NCBI RefSeq assembly: GCF_040545425.1 | Contig: NZ_JBEPLW010000008.1 | From: Bhargavaea ullalensis | Lineage (GTDB): Bacteria > Bacillota > Bacilli > Bacillales_A > Planococcaceae | Length of the DNA: 64,000 nucleotides | Reading direction: 5' to 3' (one strand) | In this document: piece by piece, positions 40,460 to 49,296 of the stretch | How the letters are laid out: each line of letters starts with the position of its first letter | Position numbering within the stretch: position 1 is the stretch's first letter | Translations under genes and position numbers: made by a program | Notes under the pieces: model-generated | The model's database searches: none | Told to the model about the DNA's origin: nothing | The model's input: only the letters and a program-made list of their open reading frames with translations

Positions 40460-43447
40460 ATGAAAATTAAGTTTGATGAACAACAATATCAGCTTGATGC
40501 CATTCATTCCATCACTGATATTTTTGAAGGCCAAACAGTAAAAGTATCAAACTTCACAGTAAGCATGGGTGATATTGTTGGGCAAGAAATAACAGAGCTT
40601 GGAATCGGAAACAAGCTGGAGCTATCTGAAACAGAAGTTCTTGAAAATGTGCAAAAGGTGCAGCTTAGAAATCATTTGAAAAAGAGTAAAAGTATTCAGG
40701 ACTGGAACTTCACGGTAGAAATGGAAACAGGTACTGGAAAAACCTACGTTTATACAAGAAGTATTTTTGAATTGAATAAGCTATATGGTTTTTCCAAATT
40801 CATCATAGTTGTGCCTAGTGTTGCCATTCGTGAAGGGGTATTTAAATCGTTTCAAATGACCGAGGAGCATTTTGCAAAAGAGTATCCAGGTCAGCATTGT
40901 CACTACTTCAAATATGATTCTTCGAAACTAGAACAGGTTCGTGAATATGCAACGAGCACCACTATTGAAGTGATGATTATTAATATTGACGCTTTTAAGA
41001 AAAGCTTTGATGATCCAGAAAAGGAGAATAAGGCTAACCTTATTCACCGTGAAAGAGACACTATGAATGGAAAAAAACCTATCCAATTTATCCAAGAAAC
41101 AAACCCTATCGTCATAATTGATGAGCCACAAAGTGTTGATAATACGGATAAAGCAAAGGAAGCTATTGCTTCATTGAACCCACTTTGTAAATTGCGATAT
41201 TCTGCAACCCATAGGGACACGTACAATCTAATGTACAAGCTAGATCCTGTGGATGCTTATGAACAGAAGCTTGTTAAAAAAATTGAAGTACTCTCTGTCA
41301 ATTCCGATGACGATTATAACGATCCATACATCAAGCTGGTGAGTGTCTCCAATAAAAACGGATATAAAGCCACTGTTGAAATAGATGAAAAAAAGAAAAA
41401 TGGTACTGTCACCAGAGTTAAAAAAGAAATAAACCCCAATAATAAGAACAACTTATATCTGTTATCTGGTGAGCGGGAACTCTACCGTGGTTATATTGTA
41501 GAAGGTATCGACTGCTATCCTGGAAATGAAACGGTTGAATTTGTAAACGGGAAGGTACTGAGATTAGGAGAATCCATTGGCGGTATTGATGATGACTTAC
41601 TCAAGAGATACCAAATAAGAGAAGCGATCCGCACTCATTTAGATAAGGAAAAAAGGCTTGTCCACCAAGGAATCAAAGTACTTACCCTTTTCTTTATAGA
41701 CAAAGTAGAAAACTATCGAGTTTATCCAAAAGGGCAACCTTGGCAAAAAGGAAAGTATGCCGAAATTTTTGAAGAAGAGTATGCTTCCCTTATCAAGTTA
41801 CCTAAATATCGGTCGCTCTTTGAAGAAGACCAGTATATCTCGAATCAGAGCGCTGATGAAGTTCATGATGGATATTTTTCACAAGATAAGAGTGGAAACT
41901 TTAAGGATAGTAAACTTGCGAAAGATGGCAGCCTCCGTTCGAATAAAGATGATGAATCAGCATTTGAACTCATCATGAAAGAAAAAGAAAGATTACTAAG
42001 TTTTGAAACACCGTTAAGGTTTATCTTCTCCCACTCTGCCCTCAAAGAAGGGTGGGATAACCCAAACGTCTTCCAAATATGCACTTTAGTTGAAACCAAG
42101 GATCCTTTCACTAAACGGCAAAAAATTGGTCGTGGATTGCGCTTAGCTGTGAATCAGGATGGACAAAGACAATATGATGAAAATATTAATGTCCTCACAG
42201 TAATCGCAAATGAATCGTACCAACAATTTGCTGAGTCACTTCAGAAGGAAATGGAAGATGAGACAGGTGTTAAGTTTGGATATCTTGAAGAACAATCCTT
42301 CTCTACAATTACTCTGACAGATGAGGTCACTGGTGAGTCCAAGGAAATAGGCTATGAATATTCTGCCAAAGTGTATACCTTCCTTGTTAAAGAGAAATTT
42401 ATTGATAAAAAAGGAAAGGTTGAAAACAAGTTGAAGGAAGCAATTGCAGATGAAACTTTCGATGTTTCCGATGAATTCAAGGAAATAAAGCAGGATATTG
42501 AAAGGGTCATAAGAAATTCCATTAAGAAGCTGCCGATCTTCAATAAGAAAGACGAAGTGGATATTAAGCTGAATAAAGAAGTTCTCCTAAGCGACGAGTT
42601 TAATCAACTATGGAACCAGATAAAATACAAGACGACTTATTCGGTAGATTTGGACTCCGATACACTTAAGAGCCGATGTATAGATGCAATACAAAAGCTG
42701 GATGCATTTAAGGCTAGGAAAATCAAACGGGAAAATGCCCTATTGAAAGTGGACCAATCGGGTGTGTCTGGAAAAGGGCAGACAATGCGTGTATATGAAG
42801 CGCTGGAAGAGAAACGACGTCTTCCAGACATTTTGCGTTTTTTACAGGAACAGACCAACCTTAAAAGACGTACACTTGTTGATATCTTAATTGGCTCCAA
42901 ACGCTTGAAAGACTTTGAGAAGAATCCACAAGCATTTATGGAAGCTGTGATGAAAATAATTAACAGAGAAAAGAAGAAGTTAATTGTGGATGGCATTAAA
43001 TATGAGCGTATAGGTGAGCATGCGTTTTATCAGCAATCTTTATTCGAGCATCAAGAGCTTGTCGGTTATATGAAGGCTAATGCAGTTGAAGTGTCAAATG
43101 ATAAATCAGTCTATAACTATATTCGCTATGATTCCAATGTGGAGAGAGCATTTGCAGAAAAGCTTAACAATGATGAGGACGTTAAGTTATTTGTTAAGCT
43201 CCCTTCATCATTCGTAATAGATACACCACTGGGCGATTATAACCCTGACTGGGCAGTATTGGTTGATAAAGAGGGAGTGAGAACCCTATTCTTCGTTGTT
43301 GAAACAAAGGGGAGCACTGACCAGGAGGACCTTCGATTGAAAGAAGATGGGAAGATCACATGTGGTCGGAAGCACTTTGCTGCATTGGAGAACGGGGTCA
43401 CATACAAGCTCGCTAACAGCTATGAAAAATTCAAAATGGGAATATAG
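40460..43447 (+). CDS. res: type III restriction enzyme (Res)
   Basis: 995-residue helicase-nuclease. Motor motifs: METGTGKTYVYTRS (Walker A, about 90), IIDEPQSVD (motif II), LRYSATHRD (III), FSHSALKEGWDNPNVFQI (V) and RQKIGRGLRLAVNQDG (VI). The C-terminal PD-(D/E)xK nuclease is NPDWAVLV..FFVVETKG (about 925-950). All key residues are present, so it should cut when Mod finds two unmethylated sites. It lies 13 bp behind mod in the same operon. Confidence 0.9.
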   Translation: MKIKFDEQQYQLDAIHSITDIFEGQTVKVSNFTVSMGDIVGQEITELGIGNKLELSETEVLENVQKVQLRNHLKKSKSIQDWNFTVEMETGTGKTYVYTRSIFELNKLYGFSKFIIVVPSVAIREGVFKSFQMTEEHFAKEYPGQHCHYFKYDSSKLEQVREYATSTTIEVMIINIDAFKKSFDDPEKENKANLIHRERDTMNGKKPIQFIQETNPIVIIDEPQSVDNTDKAKEAIASLNPLCKLRYSATHRDTYNLMYKLDPVDAYEQKLVKKIEVLSVNSDDDYNDPYIKLVSVSNKNGYKATVEIDEKKKNGTVTRVKKEINPNNKNNLYLLSGERELYRGYIVEGIDCYPGNETVEFVNGKVLRLGESIGGIDDDLLKRYQIREAIRTHLDKEKRLVHQGIKVLTLFFIDKVENYRVYPKGQPWQKGKYAEIFEEEYASLIKLPKYRSLFEEDQYISNQSADEVHDGYFSQDKSGNFKDSKLAKDGSLRSNKDDESAFELIMKEKERLLSFETPLRFIFSHSALKEGWDNPNVFQICTLVETKDPFTKRQKIGRGLRLAVNQDGQRQYDENINVLTVIANESYQQFAESLQKEMEDETGVKFGYLEEQSFSTITLTDEVTGESKEIGYEYSAKVYTFLVKEKFIDKKGKVENKLKEAIADETFDVSDEFKEIKQDIERVIRNSIKKLPIFNKKDEVDIKLNKEVLLSDEFNQLWNQIKYKTTYSVDLDSDTLKSRCIDAIQKLDAFKARKIKRENALLKVDQSGVSGKGQTMRVYEALEEKRRLPDILRFLQEQTNLKRRTLVDILIGSKRLKDFEKNPQAFMEAVMKIINREKKKLIVDGIKYERIGEHAFYQQSLFEHQELVGYMKANAVEVSNDKSVYNYIRYDSNVERAFAEKLNNDEDVKLFVKLPSSFVIDTPLGDYNPDWAVLVDKEGVRTLFFVVETKGSTDQEDLRLKEDGKITCGRKHFAALENGVTYKLANSYEKFKMGI

Positions 43448-43534
43448 AGCGAATTCTACCCTTGCATTACCCGTGACCACTTCCTAAAGTTCATGAGCGA
43501 CTTTCCGTTTGCCGCCTAATTGAAGGAGATTTAT

Positions 43535-43726
43535 ATGAGTAATTGGAGTACCTGCTTTTCGACAAGCCGACTCATTGTGAAAGACAATGAACTTCCGCGT
43601 GAGCTTCAGGAAATCAAAGAAAAGACCGGTTCTTATCCCGACCTGGACGACATCGACTATGACTACATGATCGATAAGCTGAAGAAACTGAAGAACGGGT
43701 CAGAAGGTGGGTCTCCTGAAGCCTAA
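43535..43726 (+). CDS. small hypothetical protein
   Basis: 63 residues with a strong AAGGAG site before the ATG. Sequence is acidic and mostly helical (ELPRELQEIKEKTGSYPDLDDIDYDYMIDKLKKLKNG). No family recognised. Base composition is between island and host. It is 87 bp after the res gene and may be co-transcribed or independent. Confidence 0.5.
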   Translation: MSNWSTCFSTSRLIVKDNELPRELQEIKEKTGSYPDLDDIDYDYMIDKLKKLKNGSEGGSPEA

Positions 43727-44325
43727 TCTTCGTTAAAGAAAAAGGCCCATCGTCCAGCTGTTGTAGAAAACACCGTTAATTTGATTGTCAATTACGGATT
43801 GGAGCGGGTACCACCATCCGATCCGCCATCCATACGGACCGCAGTTTGCGTACTACGGGTATGGTTATTTTTGAACAGCCGCACAACGGACCCGAAAAAG
43901 CACACCCGCACCCCAGGTTCGGACACTTGAAAAAAGTCCGGATTTGGGGTTTTTTCGTTTCGGCCGACTCCGTTATACTTAACGGGTGCTACAAGCCATT
44001 AATCTGGATTTATTGAAACTGGGGTTAGACGAAGAAAATATCGTTTGGGATCATTTACGATCTTTGTCTGGCCGTATTGGTTGTCCTTTCTCACTTCTGG
44101 ATTTGCCGAAGGAGGAGGGGATGCTGTTTGACCGGGTGATCTAGGGCATGTTTGCTATTTTGTGCTGGAAAACGAGGGGGTTTGAAAATTCTACTTAGAG
44201 GAGAAGAGAGTTTATTTAACATAGGATGATCTTAATATATACCTAAGAAGTGTTTTTTCGAGAGGATTAGTTCAACACCAAATCAAGCACTATGAATTAA
44301 CGTCCCGTTTGAGGAGAATATCAAA
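43727..44325. other. gene-poor stretch with decayed ORFs
   Basis: No intact gene of normal size. Two fragments look like remnants. A frame ending about 43876 reads GYHHPIRHPYGPQFAYYGYGYF, like the tail of a Gly/Tyr-rich protein. A 52-codon frame lies at 43986-44144. A hairpin-plus-T region (GTCCGG..TTTTTT near 43936-43965) may be an old terminator. This looks like a site of repeated insertion and decay. Confidence 0.5.
43986..44144 (+). pseudogene. short orphan ORF, possible remnant
   Basis: GTG-initiated 52-codon frame (VLQAINLDLLKLGLDEENIVWDHLRSLSG..LPKEEGMLFDRVI) preceded by an in-frame stop. Coding-like composition but no clear ribosome site. It could be a truncated protein; family not recognised. 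Confidence 0.3.
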
Positions 44326-45321
44326 ATGAAAAAGGAAATCAGCTATTTAATTTTACTTTTAACACTCACCCTTATGGTGGGTTGTACAGAGGCAGAAGAT
44401 GCAGCCGTTGCAGATGAAACACGATCACAGGTAGAAACTACTGTTAGTACCGATGAAAACAGTGATGCGGACCAAAAATCGGTTGGAGAAGCCACAGCCG
44501 ATGCAGATAACGACAATGAAGAAGCTGCCACTCCGGCAGCCAACGAAACGACAGCAGAAGAAAAACCAAACGAGACAAATGATGAACGGTTCTCAGGATA
44601 CAAACGGATTGAAGTGGATGGCGGGGATTTGTCTGGACACCGTGAACCTAAAGTCGCCGTCGATATTGGATTTGGAGACCGCGAGTATTGGGCGTTTACG
44701 AACGAACACGGGCAGCTGGTGCGGGTGATTGCCGACGAAATTATTCTGCAGGACGACAGCAGCGAGCCTGTAACGTCAAATGGCAGATACTATAATGATG
44801 AAGCAAAGGTTCCGGGGGTTGAAAGTGACACTTTGGATGAGGGACATGTGATTGCCGATTCTCTCGGAGGGGTATCGAATGCTTATAATATCACTCCGCA
44901 AGACAGCACGCTCAACCGGCACGGTGACCAAGCGTACATGGAAAAGGTCATTCGTGATGCAGGTGGGGTTACGGATTTTGAAGCGATTATCACCTATCCA
45001 AACACGGAAACGCAGACCCCTTCGAGTTATCAATACACCTATACGTTGATGGGTAACGAGGTCGTTGATCAATTTGATAACGTGAACCCTGATCAAGTAA
45101 ATGAATCACTCGGCTTAACAGACAGCAACACTGCGGATGAGCCTTCCGGTTCAACGGGTTCAACCTCTAATGGTGATATTTCAAGTATTGATACAGACGG
45201 TAATGGCCAGGTGACCATTAAAGAAGCAAAAGCAGCTGGTTTCAGTATGCCGATCACGAGTGATCATTGGTTATACGCCTATATGCGCGACAATGACGGA
45301 GACGGAATGGTTGGAGAGTAA
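44326..45321 (+). CDS. secreted DNA/RNA non-specific endonuclease lipoprotein with EF-hand tail
   Basis: 331 residues. The signal peptide ends in a lipobox (MVGC), then an acidic low-complexity tether (25-85). The nuclease core carries DEGHVIADSLGGVSNAYNITPQDSTLNRHGDQ, a DxGH/N motif like that of the DNA/RNA non-specific (beta-beta-alpha metal) nucleases. The C-terminus has an EF-hand-like DTDGNGQVTIKEA and a final DNDGDGMVGE resembling the Excalibur calcium motif. It should act outside the cell, on the membrane face, on incoming or environmental nucleic acid. Confidence 0.8.
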   Translation: MKKEISYLILLLTLTLMVGCTEAEDAAVADETRSQVETTVSTDENSDADQKSVGEATADADNDNEEAATPAANETTAEEKPNETNDERFSGYKRIEVDGGDLSGHREPKVAVDIGFGDREYWAFTNEHGQLVRVIADEIILQDDSSEPVTSNGRYYNDEAKVPGVESDTLDEGHVIADSLGGVSNAYNITPQDSTLNRHGDQAYMEKVIRDAGGVTDFEAIITYPNTETQTPSSYQYTYTLMGNEVVDQFDNVNPDQVNESLGLTDSNTADEPSGSTGSTSNGDISSIDTDGNGQVTIKEAKAAGFSMPITSDHWLYAYMRDNDGDGMVGE

Positions 45322-45359
45322 GCCCTCGAAGATCGAGCAAAACCAGGATTAACGATTTC

Positions 45360-45396
45360 TCCCCCCTGCACCGTCCATTTGGCTGCGGGGGGATTT
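45360..45396 (+). terminator. nuclease gene terminator
   Basis: CCCCCC/GGGGGG-based stem with a long loop and TTTTT tail. Confidence 0.75.
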
Positions 45397-45429
45397 TTCT
45401 CTTATCCTGCCAGCGAACATAACTCGGAC

Positions 45430-45516
45430 ATGAAAAGGGTACGGGTCTACGGGATCAAGAATGGTGACCGGGATTTTGCAATTCCGCATAATCACCCTGG
45501 ATGCAACCCATTTTAA
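45430..45516 (+). other. 28-codon orphan ORF, possible remnant
   Basis: ATG frame reading MKRVRVYGIKNGDRDFAIPHNHPGCNPF. No clear ribosome site. The PHNHPG segment resembles ends of HNH- or toxin-like domains, but it is too short to assign. Confidence 0.25.
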
Positions 45517-45557
45517 AGTTATAATTAACTAAGTCATAAACAAAAAGGACGGATGGA

Positions 45558-45746
45558 ATGAAATATAATAAATCAATTATGCTCAAGCTGATCAATGAAC
45601 ATCGGGAGTTGCATGATGAATTAAAAAGGCTGAAAGCGGAAATGGGCTTGGAGAAAAACTTTGCAGTTAAGGCGTTGTATCATTCATTTGTTGCAGAGGA
45701 CGGCCCTTACATGAAGGAATACCAGGACTTGGACAGATTACGTTAA
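45558..45746 (+). CDS. small helical hypothetical protein
   Basis: 62 residues, charged and predicted fully helical (NKSIMLKLINEHRELHDELKRLKAEMGLEKNFAVKALYHSF). AAAAAGGACGGATGG precedes the ATG. It could be a small regulator or immunity-type protein; no family recognised. A terminator shared with cspA follows. Confidence 0.5.
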   Translation: MKYNKSIMLKLINEHRELHDELKRLKAEMGLEKNFAVKALYHSFVAEDGPYMKEYQDLDRLR

Positions 45747-45811
45747 ATCGCATTGTACACTTTTTATCAATATGCAGATGCAGACCTAAGTAGTTAACGA
45801 AGTTAGGGAAA

Positions 45812-45845
45812 TAAAAAAACAGGCCCTTTAGGGGGCCTGTTTTTA
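45812..45845. terminator. bidirectional terminator
   Basis: AAAACAGGCCC/GGGCCTGTTTT with a 6-nt loop, between convergent small genes. Confidence 0.85.
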
Positions 45846-45859
45846 ACGACGATTGTAGA

Positions 45860-46060
45860 TTACGCTTTTTGAACGTTGGCTGCTTGAGCGCCGCGAGGAC
45901 CTTGCTCAACGTCGAATGTCACTTGCTGACCTTCGTCCAGCGTTTTGAAGCCGTCGCTTTGGATTGCGGAGAAGTGTACGAATACGTCGTCTCCACCTTC
46001 ACGTTCGATGAAGCCGAATCCTTTTTCTGCGTTGAACCATTTAACTGTACCTTGTTCCAT
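45860..46060 (-). CDS. cold-shock protein
   Basis: 66-residue single-stranded nucleic-acid-binding beta barrel. RNP1 is KGFGFIE and RNP2 VFVHF; the N-terminus MEQGTVKWFNAEKG is canonical. It melts RNA structure at low temperature and is generally a housekeeping gene. A GGGAGGCAAC site precedes the ATG. It is embedded at the edge of the AT-rich island. Confidence 0.95.
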   Translation of the reverse strand: MEQGTVKWFNAEKGFGFIEREGGDDVFVHFSAIQSDGFKTLDEGQQVTFDVEQGPRGAQAANVQKA

Positions 46061-46396
46061 GTTTGTTGCCTCCCAGTGCGTGATCGCACATTGTATTACT
46101 ATTGTTGCTCAAAGTATTAGCGAGATGAAAAGTGGTTATTCATACGATCCTTTACACCGAACAAAAATAATTAACTTCATCATAACAGATGGAGGGAAAA
46201 ACTGCAAATGGGAATCAGACTTTACAGCCTCATTAAAAATCTACCATCCATGTGCCCATTCGCTTTTCTCGCATGAACCTTCACGAATTTCGTGGGCTTC
46301 ATACGTATATCACCATCAAAAAGCTCCCCGCCGCCAGCGGGTTCACCCGACTGCGAGAAGGAGTTGGTTTCTGTTTCCGGTGTTATATTATATCAC
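46061..46396. other. intergenic region between cspA-type and Mrr-type genes
   Basis: Holds the leader and presumably the promoter of the leftward cold-shock gene, and the 3' flank of the Mrr-type gene. No convincing gene or terminator is visible. Plus-strand frames here have no ribosome site. Confidence 0.4.
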
Positions 46397-47413
46397 TTAA
46401 TCTGCGTCTTCTTCTTGAACAAGTGACCAGACCCTTTTTAAGGGTAACTCCGCTTGAAGTGTGTCTGGCAGAACGGAGTAATTTTTTAGGAGAGCTTCAA
46501 TAACTTCTCCGGAGTCCCAAAGTCTTATAGAAAAGTAGTGCCTTCGAGCTTCGGATAGTACTGACCGAGTAAACCCTCCCCAACTTACCAATAGTCCCCG
46601 GTCTGCATTAAATGAATTCAAGGAACCTTGAAGAGCACGGAATACTGTCACATCCACAGGGGACTGGCTTGATTTTACTTGCACGCAAATCCGAGGCGAA
46701 TCAAACCCCATTGGTCCAGAGCCTGCTAGTATATCAACACCACCATCGGGGCCTGGGTCTGACTGCATGGTGATATATCCTTCGGCTTCTAGTATGGCCT
46801 CAATAAGCCGGGTTAGATTGTGTCCTTTAAACTTCCTGTTTATGTAGTCTAGTATTTGATCGCGTGCAGCCTGTTCAATATCAATCTGTTCTTCATCAGT
46901 GCCCATTGGGGTGGTATCTGTTGTTGAGGAAGTCCCTTTTCCAAAGGCAACCCTTCTTATACGTTCCTCGGCATTATTTCTTTGTATTTGACAAACTGTC
47001 ATAAACGCACCCAGGGAATAAAGAATATCCTGATCAAATGCTGTGCGTGGTATTTCAGTATTAAGCCAGTCTACAGGAAGGGTATGCCGAATATTGGGAG
47101 CTATATCTATTCTATAGGAATAAGGGCCTTTCACTACCCCAACTGCCACTGCCGAACTGTGCTTAAGCGGCAATACTACAAGATCACCCTTTTTTATTCT
47201 ATTAGTGAATGTCCAAATTTGACCGACTTTATTGGAAGTTGTGTTTTTCTTGGATTCCGGGTAAGTTTGTTCAAACAGCTCCCGTAAATTTTCTCTAGTT
47301 GTTATCGAGGATAAGTCAGGAAGCTCTTCCCATCCAATCACTGCCACATTATTAGTCAAAGCACTTTCTTCTTGTTCCCCATTTTTACCTGCCCTCACAA
47401 GCCACAGGGTCAT
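46397..47413 (-). CDS. Mrr-type restriction endonuclease
   Basis: 338 residues. The C-terminal nuclease domain (about 195-300) has the Mrr PD-(D/E)xK pattern: LEAEGYITMQSDPGPDGGVDILAGSGP, then ICVQVKSSQSPVD, giving the D..QxK site. The N-terminal 170 residues (LWLVRAGKNGEQEESALTNNVAVIGWEEL) form a separate domain, possibly a modified-base reader. It should cut foreign, perhaps modified, DNA. AGGAGGG precedes the ATG. It adds a second restriction activity to the island. Confidence 0.85.
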   Translation of the reverse strand: MTLWLVRAGKNGEQEESALTNNVAVIGWEELPDLSSITTRENLRELFEQTYPESKKNTTSNKVGQIWTFTNRIKKGDLVVLPLKHSSAVAVGVVKGPYSYRIDIAPNIRHTLPVDWLNTEIPRTAFDQDILYSLGAFMTVCQIQRNNAEERIRRVAFGKGTSSTTDTTPMGTDEEQIDIEQAARDQILDYINRKFKGHNLTRLIEAILEAEGYITMQSDPGPDGGVDILAGSGPMGFDSPRICVQVKSSQSPVDVTVFRALQGSLNSFNADRGLLVSWGGFTRSVLSEARRHYFSIRLWDSGEVIEALLKNYSVLPDTLQAELPLKRVWSLVQEEDAD

Positions 47414-47501
47414 AAGTTTCCCTCCTTGTATTTATAATATCCTTACATGTTCCAATCAATAATTCTTCTTATACACAAGGGTATCAAAATTTCCACCAAA
47501 G

Positions 47502-47533
47502 AAACACCCCTACAAAATTTCACAGGGGTGTTT
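47502..47533 (-). terminator. gabP terminator
   Basis: AAACACCCCT/AGGGGTGTTT with a 12-nt loop; A-rich flank gives a U tail on the minus strand. Confidence 0.75.
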
Positions 47534-47537
47534 GATC

Positions 47538-48968
47538 TCACTCCGGCGACCGTTGCACACCCACCGGCGCCTTGCCGAACCCAACCGCCTCTTTCTTCCG
47601 GTAGAACAGGAAGTAGATGCCCACGACCCCTACCGCGACGAGGCTTGTCAGGATGACCTGCACCCGCATCGACGGGATGAAGAACATGGCGAGGTAGATG
47701 CCGGAGACGACGGCGATGGTGGCGTAGGTGAGGTACGGGAAGAGCCACATTTTCACCGCGAGTTCGCCTTGTTCGGCTTCGAGTTTCCGGCGCATCCTCA
47801 GCTGGGAGACGCTGATGATGAGGTAGACGAGGAGCGCGACGGCGCCGGATGAGTTGATGAGGAACAGGAAGACTTTGTCCGGCGAGATGAAGTTCAGGAC
47901 GACCGCGACATACGAGAACACCGTGCTGAACAGGATGGCGCGTGTCGGGACGCCGCGTTTGCTGAGTTTCAGGAAGGCTTTCGGTGCGTCGCCTTTTTGG
48001 GCCATGCCGAACAGCATGCGGGAGTTTGCGTACAGCGCCGAGTTCAGGCAGCTGAGGACCGCCGTCAGGACGACGAAGTTCATGATCTGCGCGGCCGCCG
48101 GGATGCCGATGTAGTCGAGCACGGCGACGAACGGGCTCACCAAGATGTTTGCCGAGTTCCACGGCAGGAGCGTGACGACGACGGCGATCGAGCCGATGTA
48201 GAAGATGAGGATGCGCCAGATGACGCTGTTCGTCGCGGTCCGGACCGATTTCACCGGGTTTTCCGATTCGCCGGCTGCGATGGCGACGATTTCCGTGCCC
48301 ATGAACGAGAAGATGACGACGGTGATGCCGAGCATGATGGCGCCGAAGCCGGACGGCATGAATCCGCCTTCGCCGATCAGGTTCATCGTTCCCGGAGCGC
48401 CGACACCCGGGTACCAGCCGAACAGGACGACGAGCCCGAGGACGAGGAACGCCGTGATGGCGACGACTTTGATGAGGGAGAACCAGTATTCGAATTCACC
48501 GAACGACTTGACGGAGAACAGGTTCGTCGCGGTCAGGGCGACGGTGAGGATGAGGCTCATGAGCCAGATCGGGAAGTCGGGGAGCCAGTACTGGACGATG
48601 GCCGCGCCGGCGAGTGCCTCGATCGCGATGACGACGACCCAGAAGAACCAGTACAGCCAGCCGATGGCGAATCCGGCCCACGGGCCGATCGCTTCATTCG
48701 CATAGGTGGCGAACGATCCGCTCGTCGGTTTGGCGGCGGACATTTCCCCGAGCATCCGCATAACGAGGACGACGATGAGGCCGGCGAATGCATAAGACAG
48801 GATCGCCCCAGGTCCGGCGGAGTTGATGACAGCTCCGCTTCCGATGAAGAGGCCGGCGCCGATGACGCCTGCGATCGAAATCATCGTAATGTGGCGGGTT
48901 TTCAGGTCGGACTTCATGCTGGGTTCCTGGAGTCCGGGTTCTTGTGGTTGGTGACTTTCGGTAGACAA
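47538..48968 (-). CDS. gabP: GABA/beta-alanine-type amino acid permease (GabP)
   Basis: About 476 residues, 12 helices, APC family. The segment KTRHITMISIAGVIGAGLFIGSGAVINSAGPGAILSYAFAGLIVVLVMRMLGEMSA is nearly that of B. subtilis GabP, which also carries beta-alanine. A TTG at 48968 is 8 nt after AAGGAG, better than the ATG at 48974, which is only 2 nt away. Upstream lies a CcpA-like cre site. It is divergent from the pyrimidine/beta-alanine catabolic genes and probably supplies beta-alanine to them. Confidence 0.85.
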   Translation of the reverse strand: MSTESHQPQEPGLQEPSMKSDLKTRHITMISIAGVIGAGLFIGSGAVINSAGPGAILSYAFAGLIVVLVMRMLGEMSAAKPTSGSFATYANEAIGPWAGFAIGWLYWFFWVVVIAIEALAGAAIVQYWLPDFPIWLMSLILTVALTATNLFSVKSFGEFEYWFSLIKVVAITAFLVLGLVVLFGWYPGVGAPGTMNLIGEGGFMPSGFGAIMLGITVVIFSFMGTEIVAIAAGESENPVKSVRTATNSVIWRILIFYIGSIAVVVTLLPWNSANILVSPFVAVLDYIGIPAAAQIMNFVVLTAVLSCLNSALYANSRMLFGMAQKGDAPKAFLKLSKRGVPTRAILFSTVFSYVAVVLNFISPDKVFLFLINSSGAVALLVYLIISVSQLRMRRKLEAEQGELAVKMWLFPYLTYATIAVVSGIYLAMFFIPSMRVQVILTSLVAVGVVGIYFLFYRKKEAVGFGKAPVGVQRSPE

Positions 48969-48997
48969 AAGCATTTCTCCTTCCAGCGCTTATCAAG

Positions 48998-49011
48998 CGT
49001 AAGCGCTTTCT
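48998..49011. promoter_or_regulatory. CcpA cre-like site
   Basis: On the minus strand AGAAAGCGCTTACG matches the cre consensus TGWAAGCGNTWNCA at 12 of 14 positions. It lies about 30 bp before the permease start, suggesting carbon catabolite repression. Confidence 0.55.
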
Positions 49012-49170
49012 TTTTATTCGAAAAGTGAATCTATTCATTCATCATAAAGGCGCGGCCGGCAAGAGGAAATAGACAGGACGTCAAATAAACAGCCGAACCG
49101 GCGGACGGAATGTAAAAGCAGGAACGCCGATTCGTGATTTGACCGCCAACCAATCAACCGCGTTCAGTCA

Positions 49171-49247
49171 TTGACAGAGTGTCCAGACACTTGTTTGTAA
49201 TCGTTTACATACTGACCGCCGGCTGTGCCTAGCGGGAATGCTACAAT
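49171..49247 (+). promoter_or_regulatory. promoter region of the hydantoinase operon with two inverted repeats
   Basis: TTGACA (49171-49176) is followed by AGTGTC-CA-GACACT (49178-49191) and TGTAA-4-TTACA (49196-49209). An extended -10 TGCTACAAT lies at 49239-49247. The repeats are operator candidates. Which box is used is uncertain. Confidence 0.5.
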
Positions 49248-49296
49248 GAAAACATAAACTTTTCTACTAATCAATCTTTTGATCGGAGGGGAAGTC

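Noticed and set aside
34430..43447. DISARM or BREX system
   Set aside because: No DUF1998 (DrmB), no PglZ, BrxC or BrxL; Mod and Res are clear type III components.
34200..47450. Prophage
   Set aside because: No structural, packaging, integrase or lysis genes seen.
47443..48162. 239-residue minus-strand ORF overlapping the gabP 3' end
   Set aside because: Out-of-frame shadow of the permease gene; Arg/Pro/His-rich and without domain.
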